Origin: Eubacteriales bacterium
GTDB lineage: Bacteria > Bacillota > Clostridia > Oscillospirales > CAG-382
Assembly: GCA_028701715.1 (NCBI GenBank)
Contig: JAQVQF010000131.1
Span: 1-6,497, forward strand
DNA: 6,497 bases
Direction: 5' to 3'
This document shows, in pieces, positions 1 through 5,956 of the stretch; position 1 is the first letter of the stretch; each line of letters starts with the position of its first letter. The notes below the pieces were generated by a model. That model was given only the letters and a program-made list of their open reading frames with translations, was not told the origin of the DNA and did not search any database. The translations under genes were made by a program, and so were the position numbers.

Positions 1-999
1 CATTATCTGCGCGTGGGTCAATCCTTTTATGGAGTGGACTATCTCACGTTGAACCTCCTCGGGCAGCGACGACGAAAGCCCCTGGATATACATTTCCTTG
101 GTGTCCTCGCCCATCGGCTCTATAAACAGCTGATGCCTTTCCTTGTCGGCGAAACGCACCACCTTATCCTCTATGGACGGGCAGTAACGCGGTCCCGTTC
201 CTTTTATCACCCCGCCGAAAAGAGGCGAGCGGTGGAGATTTTTTCTTATAATGTCATGCGTTTTTTCGTTTGTATAGGTTATATAGCAGCTTCTTGTATT
301 TTTACCGTATTCGTCTGTCGTAAACAGAACGGGAAGCTCGTCGCCCTTCTGTTCCTCCATCTCGTCGTAATCGAGGCTGTCCGCGTGGACGCGGGAGGGC
401 GTGCCCGTTTTAAAGCGTACGATAGTTACGCCGTTATCGATAAGATTCCGGGTAAGCTTTGAAGCGGGCAAAGTATTGTCGGGTCCCGACTGATACGAGG
501 CTTCGCCGACTATTGTTTTTCCGCCGAGCGTTGTGCCCGTGGCGACAATAACGGCCTTCGCCTCATAAAATATGCCGAAAGCGGTTTTCGCGCCGGTTAT
601 TATACCGTCTTCGACACATATTTCGGTAACTTCCGCTTGAATAAGCAAAAGCTTGGGGGTATTTTCAAGGACTTTCTTCATATAATTACGGTATCTTACG
701 CGGTCGGCCTGCATACGCAGCGAATGCACGGCGGGGCCTTTGGATTCGTTTAACATCCTCGACTGGAGCATAACCGCGTCCGCGGCCTTCCCCATCTCGC
801 CGCCGAGAGCGTTAATTTCATATACCAGATGTCCCTTACCGGTGCCGCCGATCGAGGGATTGCAGGGCATATTTCCGACAAGGTCCATATTCATGGTAAA
901 CACGGCGGTTTTCATGCCCAGCCGCGCGGAGGCGAGCGCGGCCTCTATTCCGGCGTGTCCCGCGCCCACAACGAGTACATCGAATTTAAGCTCATTCAT
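1..999 (-). CDS. mnmG: MnmG (GidA), FAD-dependent tRNA U34 modification subunit, 3' end cut off by window edge
   Basis: MnmG is the FAD-binding partner of MnmE. Together they add an aminomethyl or carboxymethylaminomethyl group to C5 of wobble uridine 34 in several tRNAs, using methylene-tetrahydrofolate, in the cytoplasm. Reading left from the ATG at 999-997 gives 333 uninterrupted codons to the window edge, about half of the usual 620-630 residues. The N-terminus carries the Rossmann FAD motif VVGAGHAG (residues 10-17). CNPSIGG (46-52) holds the first conserved cysteine, and KGPAV lies near 87-91. GPRYCPSIEDK (269-279) is the family signature with the catalytic cysteine at 273. The FAD/NAD domain and substrate-binding insert are therefore present, and the C-terminal MnmE-binding helical domain lies outside the window. 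The start is 30 bases after the mnmE stop, with a weak purine-rich AAGGA stretch rather far upstream (about 12 bases). The ATG four bases further in is out of frame. Identification is secure. Confidence 0.97.
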   Translation of the reverse strand, partial: MNELKFDVLVVGAGHAGIEAALASARLGMKTAVFTMNMDLVGNMPCNPSIGGTGKGHLVYEINALGGEMGKAADAVMLQSRMLNESKGPAVHSLRMQADRVRYRNYMKKVLENTPKLLLIQAEVTEICVEDGIITGAKTAFGIFYEAKAVIVATGTTLGGKTIVGEASYQSGPDNTLPASKLTRNLIDNGVTIVRFKTGTPSRVHADSLDYDEMEEQKGDELPVLFTTDEYGKNTRSCYITYTNEKTHDIIRKNLHRSPLFGGVIKGTGPRYCPSIEDKVVRFADKERHQLFIEPMGEDTKEMYIQGLSSSLPEEVQREIVHSIKGLTHAQIM

Positions 1000-1029
1000 A
1001 TTTGTTGATTTTTCCTTTTTGTTCGGGGG

Positions 1030-2388
1030 TTATTTTCCTACGCAGAAATGCGAAAATATATTGTTTACGACTTCCTCTGTTACTTCCCTGCCGTCAAGCT
1101 CGCCGAGAGCGGCGACGGCGCTTTCTATATCCATTCCGGCTATGTCCTGAGTGAAGGTGTCGAGAGCGGCAATGGCGGAGCTTACTCCGTTTCTGGCTCT
1201 TTTCAACGCTCCGAACTGACGGGCGGATATTATCACCGTGCCGTCGTCGCCGCGTTCGGCCTCGCTGCAAAGCTTCGCAATGATTTCTTCAAGCCGCGCT
1301 TTGCCTTCTCCGGTCTTTGCGGAAAAAGCGATTTCATTTTCAAAAATACCGCCGAAAACGGCATTGTTTACATCGGTTTTATTATATAGAGCGACTGTTA
1401 CGGCTTCTTTTCCGGCATCCTTGATTAGCTTTATGACCTTTTCGTCACCGCCGGTAAGTCGGCTTTCCAGCACCAGTATGATTATTTCGGCGTTTTTAAC
1501 CGCCTCCGCCGAACGCTCGATACCCATTTTCTCTATCATATCGCCGCCTTCCCTTATCCCTGCGGTGTCGGAAAGGTTCAGCACGATGCTCCCGACCGTT
1601 ATCTTTTCGGTAATAACATCGCGTGTCGTGCCTTCGATATCCGTGACAATGGCTCGTTCGCTGCCCGAAAGAAAGTTTAAAAGCGAGGATTTGCCGGTGT
1701 TCGGCCTGCCGGCGATAACCGCCGAAACGCCCTCGCTTATCGCCTTACCGTATTTACGGCTTTCGTAAAGCGCGTCAAGCTCCTTTAATATGCCGGATAA
1801 TGTTTTTTTCATTTCGTCAACCGGTATATCGGTCATATCCTCGTCGGGATAATCGATAAATGCGTATACCGAAGAAAGGAGATATGTCAGTTTTGAATAT
1901 ATATCGCTTATTTTACGGCTGAGCGACCCTTCAAGCTGAAGAAGGGATATGCCGAGATGCTTTTCCGACGCCGCGTCGATGATACCGGCGCCGGCTTCGG
2001 CTTCCGAAAGCGTGAGCTTACCGTTTATAAAGGCGCGTTTCGTAAATTCACCGGGTCCCGCGGGTCCGGCTCCCGCCGCGAAAACCGCCGTAAGCAGCTT
2101 ACGCGTCACCAAAAGCCCGCCGTGACAGCACAGCTCAACGGTATCCTCGCCCGTAAAGGACGACGGCGTCTTATATACAATTGCCATACCGTCGTCAAAA
2201 GCAATGCCGTCTTCATTAAACCTGCCGTATACAGCTGTATTGGGCTTGTATGAGGAAAGACTTTTTCCGGAAACGGGAATAAATACACGCGACGCCACGC
2301 CGAACGCGTCCTCGCCGCTAATCCTTATCATCGCCACGCCGCCCTTCCCTTTCGGGGTGGAAACCGCGGCGACCGTTCTTCCGTCCAT
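1030..2388 (-). CDS. mnmE: MnmE (TrmE), tRNA modification GTPase
   Basis: MnmE is the potassium-activated GTPase that binds the folate one-carbon donor and works in a heterotetramer with MnmG on tRNA U34. The 452-residue product has the full family length and order. An N-terminal folate-binding domain (about 1-118) contains STPKGKGGVAMIRISG (10-25), FTGEDTVE (78-85) and PGEFTKRAF (112-120). A helical domain follows (about 119-215 plus the C-terminus). The inserted G domain has P-loop GRPNTGKSS (227-235), switch I EGTTRD (252-257), DTAG (274-277), NKTD (336-339) and SAK (356-358). The C-terminus ends CVGK, the expected C-[IVL]-G-K tail with its cysteine at 449. The ATG is preceded seven bases upstream by AAAGGAAAGGG (2406-2396), a good ribosome-binding site. 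The gene lies 43 bases after trmL and 30 bases before mnmG, consistent with one transcript. The usually conserved arginine before the PGEFT motif appears to be glycine (GAGPAGPGEFT, 106-116). All GTPase residues look intact. Confidence 0.98.
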   Translation of the reverse strand: MDGRTVAAVSTPKGKGGVAMIRISGEDAFGVASRVFIPVSGKSLSSYKPNTAVYGRFNEDGIAFDDGMAIVYKTPSSFTGEDTVELCCHGGLLVTRKLLTAVFAAGAGPAGPGEFTKRAFINGKLTLSEAEAGAGIIDAASEKHLGISLLQLEGSLSRKISDIYSKLTYLLSSVYAFIDYPDEDMTDIPVDEMKKTLSGILKELDALYESRKYGKAISEGVSAVIAGRPNTGKSSLLNFLSGSERAIVTDIEGTTRDVITEKITVGSIVLNLSDTAGIREGGDMIEKMGIERSAEAVKNAEIIILVLESRLTGGDEKVIKLIKDAGKEAVTVALYNKTDVNNAVFGGIFENEIAFSAKTGEGKARLEEIIAKLCSEAERGDDGTVIISARQFGALKRARNGVSSAIAALDTFTQDIAGMDIESAVAALGELDGREVTEEVVNNIFSHFCVGK

Positions 2389-2431
2389 TATTAAGCCCTT
2401 TCCTTTCGATTTTATCGTTTAAAAAGCATTT

Positions 2432-2929
2432 TCAAATATCCTTGAAGGGGAAGCATCCCGCTTTATTCAATTCCCCGAAGCCCTGCTGTCTCAGCGCCTC
2501 ATAGACCGCTACGGCAACGGAGTTGGCAAGGTTAAGGGAGCGTATCTCGCCGAACATGGGTATCCTGACGCAGTCGTTTTCATTTTCCGCAAGCAGGCTT
2601 TCCGGCAGTCCCTTCGTTTCCTTGCCGAAGAACAAATAGCAATTTTCGGGGTAATATGCTTCCGTATAGCACTTTTCGGCCTTTGTGGTGAAATAACGGC
2701 ATACCGCAAGAGGATTTTCATCTTTGAAATGCTCAAGATTTTCGTAATATTTAATGTCAAGATATTTCCAGTAATCAAGCCCGGCCCGTTTTAGATTTCT
2801 GTCGGATACTTCAAAGCCCAGGGGCTTTATCAGATGAAGCGCGGTATGCGTCGCCACGCAGGTACGCGCGATATTACCGGTATTCTGAGGTATTTCGGGT
2901 TCAAGCAATACAACATTGACTGACGCCAT
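2432..2929 (-). CDS. trmL: TrmL-type tRNA (cytidine/uridine-34 2'-O) methyltransferase, SPOUT superfamily
   Basis: This is a small SPOUT-fold methyltransferase of the TrmL/YibK/CspR family. Characterised members transfer a methyl group from S-adenosylmethionine to the 2'-OH of position 34 in tRNA-Leu(CAA) and tRNA-Leu(UAA). With the ATG at 2929 the product is 165 residues, close to the family's 150-160. Three signature blocks are visible: EPEIPQNTGNIARTC (10-24), FGKETKGLP (101-109, part of the trefoil-knot cofactor site) and RIPM..EIRSLNLANSVAVAVYEALRQ (122-148, split here by two residues). There is no extra RNA-binding domain. An in-frame TTG at 2959 would add ten residues (DLITKDGCH before the ATG), but these do not resemble the family's start, so I chose the ATG, although its ribosome-binding site (ACGGGTG, four bases upstream) is weak. 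It is the first gene after the left-pointing promoter and lies 43 bases before mnmE. The exact substrate is inferred from the family; a related SPOUT specificity cannot be excluded. Confidence 0.92.
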   Translation of the reverse strand: MASVNVVLLEPEIPQNTGNIARTCVATHTALHLIKPLGFEVSDRNLKRAGLDYWKYLDIKYYENLEHFKDENPLAVCRYFTTKAEKCYTEAYYPENCYLFFGKETKGLPESLLAENENDCVRIPMFGEIRSLNLANSVAVAVYEALRQQGFGELNKAGCFPFKDI

Positions 2930-3011
2930 ATGACACCCGTCTTTCGTTATTAAATCCAAAGGTATAATTAAGGCTTATTAAAACGCGTTCGGAGTTTTTC
3001 AATATGCTCTG

Positions 3012-3040
3012 ATTGTATCACATTTTTACCCGCTTTTCAA
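3012..3040 (-). promoter_or_regulatory. Sigma-A-type promoter for trmL-mnmE-mnmG
   Basis: Read on the minus strand there is TTGAAA (3040-3035, five of six matches to TTGACA), a spacer of exactly 17 bases, then TACAAT (3017-3012, five of six matches to TATAAT) preceded by TGA, which fits the extended -10 pattern TGn. Transcription would start near 3005, giving a leader of about 75 bases before the trmL ATG. Both boxes, the spacing and the TG all agree, so this is the best promoter in the window. A second TTGAAA at 3002-2997 has no good -10 partner. Confidence 0.72.
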
Positions 3041-3079
3041 TTATTTTTACAAAAAGGGGTGTATTTTTTTTATAGAATA

Positions 3080-3096
3080 TGTTATCATGATATAAG
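3080..3096 (+). promoter_or_regulatory. Candidate extended -10 promoter(s) for secA
   Basis: Two overlapping extended -10 matches point towards secA: TGTTATCAT (3080-3088) and TGATATAAG (3088-3096). Each has the TGn and five of six hexamer matches. No good -35 box lies 16-18 bases upstream of either, which extended -10 promoters can tolerate. Initiation would fall around 3095-3103, leaving a leader of roughly 37-45 bases. The region is very AT-rich, so chance matches are easy and the choice between the two is open. Confidence 0.42.
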
Positions 3097-3139
3097 TTAT
3101 ATTTAATAATAATTATTTATATGGAAAGCGGGCGCAGGC

Positions 3140-5887
3140 ATGTCGATTATCACCAAAATCATAGGAACATACAGCGAAAGACAGATAAAAAAAATCGAAC
3201 CGATTGTTGATAAAATAGAATCCCTTGCCGATAAATACAAGGCGATGACAGATGCCGAGCTGCAGGCTCAAACGCCGATACTTAAAAAGCGTCTTGCCGA
3301 CGGCGAAACCAAGGATGACATACTTCCGGACGCCTTTGCCGTTGTAAGAGAGGTCGCCGACCGTGTGCTCGGCACCAGACACTACCGTGTCCAGCTCATA
3401 GGCGGAATTGTACTGCATCAGGGACGTATAGCCGAAATGAAAACCGGCGAAGGAAAAACCCAGGTCGCCACCCTGCCCGCATATCTCAACGCTCTCGACG
3501 AAAAGGGCGTGCATATAGTCACGGTCAACGACTATCTTGCCAAGCGCGACAGCGAATGGATGGGTAAGCTTTACGGCTTCCTCGGTCTTTCCGTGGGGCT
3601 TATTATCCACGGAATGGACAAAGAGCTGAAGAAAGCCGCCTATGCCGCCGACATAACCTATGGCACCAACAACGAAATGGGCTTCGATTATCTGCGCGAC
3701 AATATGGCGATATATAAAGAGAGAGTGGCGCAGCGCGGGCATATTTTCGCCATAGTCGACGAGGTGGACTCCATTCTCATAGACGAAGCGAGGACTCCTC
3801 TCATCATTTCCGGAGCCGGGGATAAATCCGATCCTCTTTATGAAAAAACCAACGAGCTGGTAAGACGCCTGAGCTGCTTCCGCATGAAGGAAATCGACGC
3901 CAAGGAAGACCATGACGACATAGAAGCCGATTATATTGTGGATGAAAAAGCCAAAACCGCGGTGCTTACCAAAAACGGCATTGCGAAAGCGGAGCGCTTT
4001 TTCGATGTGGAAAACCTCGGCGACGCCGAAAACCAGGAATACATGCACTATATAAACAACGCCATCCGCGCCTACGGTGTTATGCAGAGGGACGACGATT
4101 ATGTCATAAAGGACGGGCAGGTGCTTATAGTCGATTCGTTCACCGGGCGTATCATGTACGGCAGACGTTATTCCAACGGGCTTCATCAGGCGCTTGAGGC
4201 AAAGGAAGGCGTTAAGATAGAACGCGAAAATAAAACTCAGGCTACGATCACCTTCCAGAATTATTTCCGTCTTTACGCCAAGCTTTCCGGCATGACCGGT
4301 ACGGCCTTGACGGAGGAGGACGAATTCCGCGAAATATATAACCTCGACGTTGTTGAAATACCCACCAACCGCCCCATGGTACGCAAGGACCATACCGATG
4401 TGGTGTTTAAAACCGTCAACGGGAAATTCAATCATATTCTTGAGCAGGTCAAGGAATGCCATGTCAAGAATCAACCCGTGCTTGTCGGCACCGTGTCCGT
4501 CGAAAAGTCGGAAATACTTTCTGCTATTCTTACCAAAAACGGTATAAAGCATAATGTGCTCAACGCAAAATACCATGACAAGGAAGCGGAAATAATCGCT
4601 CAGGCGGGCAAGGTCGGCGCGGTCACCATTTCCACAAACATGGCGGGGCGCGGCACGGATATAAAGTTAGGCGGCAACGCCGAATTCATGGCGAAGTCGA
4701 AGCTGCGTTCCGAAGGTTACGAGGAATGGCAGATAACCGAAGCCACCGGTTACGCATATACGGAAGACGCGGAAATATTGGGTTTCAGAAGCCATTACAG
4801 GGAGCTTGTCAGGCGGTTTGAAGATGAAATCGCTCCGGAAGCCGAAAAGGTAAAGAAAGCGGGCGGGCTTTTCATTATCGGCACCGAACGGCACGAAAGC
4901 CGCCGTATCGACAATCAGCTGCGCGGGCGTTCCGGACGTCAGGGAGACCCCGGCGAAAGCCGCTTTTACCTATCCATGCAGGACGATCTTATGAGGCTTT
5001 TCGGTTCCGACAAAATACTCGGTGTGGTATCCGCGCTCGGGCTTGACGAAAACCAACCCATAAACGCGAAAATACTTGCCAACTCCATAGAATCCGCTCA
5101 AAAAAGGCTTGAATCCGCCAACTTTGACAAACGCAGACGCGTCATCGAATACGACGATGTCATGAACCAGCAGAGGGAGCTTGTCTATGCCCAGAGACGA
5201 GATGTGCTTGACGGCAAGGACCTCAAGAACACCATATGGAAAATGGTGGAAGGCTATATAAACGGGGCCGTTGAGGAATACTGCTCTTCCGATATTCCCG
5301 ACGAATGGAATTTCGACGGGTTGAGAAGCTATTTCTTGGGAATTCTCTGCGGCAAGAACGACTTTGTATATACCGCGGACGATTTGAATTCGTTAAACGC
5401 CGAATCCATAAACAATATGCTTAATGACAGAGCAAAAGACAGATACGCCGCCCAGGAGCAGATCTTTACACCCGAACGCTTCCGCGAAATAGAGCGTATA
5501 GTCCTGCTTGAAAACGTCGACCGCAAATGGGTCGACCATATCGACGCCATGGACGACCTTGAAACCGGAGTCGGGCTTAATGCTTATGCTCAGCGCAACC
5601 CCGTGTCCATGTATAAAATCGAAAGCTCGCAGATGTTCGACGACATGATCGCAAACATTAGAAACGACACGGTCAGAATGCTGCTTACCGTCGCTCCGAG
5701 AAAGCCTATGGAAAGAAAACAGATTATGACCGCCGCCAATGACATGACGGTGGGCGGGGGCGATAAACGAATTAAGATGACGGTTGTAAAAAAGAAAAAG
5801 GTGGGGCCTAACGATCCCTGTCCCTGCGGCAGCGGATTAAAATATAAAAAATGCTGCATGGCAAAGGATACGGCGTTAGAAAAATAA
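3140..5887 (+). CDS. secA: SecA, preprotein translocase ATPase
   Basis: SecA is the ATP-driven motor that pushes unfolded preproteins through SecYEG at the inner face of the membrane. The 915-residue product is full length. It starts MSIITKIIGTYSERQIKKIE, as expected of the family's N-terminus. NBD1 has Walker A MKTGEGKT (100-107), Walker B region DEVDS (207-211) and DEARTP (215-220). The preprotein cross-linking domain spans about 226-360. NBD2 has TNMAGRGTDIKLGG (499-512) and GTERHESRRIDNQLRGRSGR (581-600). The helical scaffold follows with VIEYDDVMNQQR (668-679), and the two-helix finger lies at about 783-821. The tail ends in a SEC-C zinc motif, CPCGSGLKYKKCC (894-906), whose cysteines are 894, 896, 905 and 906. 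NBD2 carries an insert of about 60 residues at 513-573. The ATG is preceded by only a weak purine run (GGAAAG at 3123-3128); an upstream ATG at 3121 is out of frame. The gene is divergent from trmL. No arrest peptide or leader ORF of SecM type is evident upstream. Confidence 0.99.
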   Translation: MSIITKIIGTYSERQIKKIEPIVDKIESLADKYKAMTDAELQAQTPILKKRLADGETKDDILPDAFAVVREVADRVLGTRHYRVQLIGGIVLHQGRIAEMKTGEGKTQVATLPAYLNALDEKGVHIVTVNDYLAKRDSEWMGKLYGFLGLSVGLIIHGMDKELKKAAYAADITYGTNNEMGFDYLRDNMAIYKERVAQRGHIFAIVDEVDSILIDEARTPLIISGAGDKSDPLYEKTNELVRRLSCFRMKEIDAKEDHDDIEADYIVDEKAKTAVLTKNGIAKAERFFDVENLGDAENQEYMHYINNAIRAYGVMQRDDDYVIKDGQVLIVDSFTGRIMYGRRYSNGLHQALEAKEGVKIERENKTQATITFQNYFRLYAKLSGMTGTALTEEDEFREIYNLDVVEIPTNRPMVRKDHTDVVFKTVNGKFNHILEQVKECHVKNQPVLVGTVSVEKSEILSAILTKNGIKHNVLNAKYHDKEAEIIAQAGKVGAVTISTNMAGRGTDIKLGGNAEFMAKSKLRSEGYEEWQITEATGYAYTEDAEILGFRSHYRELVRRFEDEIAPEAEKVKKAGGLFIIGTERHESRRIDNQLRGRSGRQGDPGESRFYLSMQDDLMRLFGSDKILGVVSALGLDENQPINAKILANSIESAQKRLESANFDKRRRVIEYDDVMNQQRELVYAQRRDVLDGKDLKNTIWKMVEGYINGAVEEYCSSDIPDEWNFDGLRSYFLGILCGKNDFVYTADDLNSLNAESINNMLNDRAKDRYAAQEQIFTPERFREIERIVLLENVDRKWVDHIDAMDDLETGVGLNAYAQRNPVSMYKIESSQMFDDMIANIRNDTVRMLLTVAPRKPMERKQIMTAANDMTVGGGDKRIKMTVVKKKKVGPNDPCPCGSGLKYKKCCMAKDTALEK

Positions 5888-5910
5888 AATTACAGCTTTT
5901 ATTTTCTAAC
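5875..5910 (+). terminator. AT-rich hairpin overlapping the secA stop codon; possible weak terminator or mRNA 3' structure
   Basis: The left arm GTTAGAAAAATAAAA (5875-5889) pairs with the right arm TTTTATTTTCTAAC (5897-5910) over 14 base pairs with one bulged A, around the seven-base loop TTACAGC. The secA TAA (5885-5887) lies inside the left arm. It is almost all A-T and has no clean U-tract after it, so it is not a canonical intrinsic terminator, although the right arm itself is U-rich. A ribosome finishing secA would melt it. It may attenuate read-through into the next gene, protect the 3' end, or do nothing. Confidence 0.35.
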
Positions 5911-5947
5911 AACATATTTTACGTTTCGACAGTTGTTTAAAGCCGGC

Positions 5948-5955
5948 AGGAAAGG
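5948..5955 (+). promoter_or_regulatory. Ribosome-binding site deciding the start of the membrane-protein gene
   Basis: AGGAAAGG lies just before the ATG at 5957, with its AGGA core five bases upstream. It resembles the AGGAAAGG run before mnmE. The alternative in-frame ATG at 5969 would sit about 13 bases from the nearest purine run, so 5957 is preferred. Confidence 0.6.
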
Positions 5956-5956
5956 A

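Noticed and set aside
13..462. 149-codon plus-strand open frame inside mnmG
   Set aside because: Antisense to conserved MnmG sequence, including the region of the PRYCPSIEDK signature, with no family resemblance.
740..2422. Several plus-strand frames (starting at 740, 1048, 1238, 1957 and 2204) over mnmG, mnmE and the gap upstream of mnmE
   Set aside because: All lie opposite real coding sequence, are low in complexity (S/P/T or R-rich) and show no domain. A second minus-strand frame at 2288-2106 is an out-of-frame shadow of mnmE.
2431..2446. Short inverted repeat TTCAA-N6-TTGAA at the trmL stop codon as a terminator
   Set aside because: The stem is only five A-T-rich base pairs and mnmE follows within 43 bases with a good ribosome-binding site, so a terminator there is unsupported.
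2930..2959. TTG start adding ten residues to TrmL
   Set aside because: The extension does not match the family's N-terminus, and no Shine-Dalgarno sequence precedes the TTG. The internal ATG puts the conserved VNVVLLEPEIPQNTGN block at the expected place. It is not fully excluded, because the ATG's own ribosome-binding site is also weak.
3046..3078. TTTACA with TATAGA or TAGAAT as a classical -35/-10 pair for secA
   Set aside because: The hexamers match but the spacing is 19 or 21 bases. The extended -10 elements slightly downstream fit better.
3113..4576. 487-codon open frame on the minus strand opposite secA
   Set aside because: It lies entirely antisense to the conserved first half of secA plus its leader. 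Its translation is rich in H, F, V and Y with no recognisable domain, as expected from the mirror of codon-biased coding DNA, and it lacks its own ribosome-binding site or promoter. It is a shadow frame.
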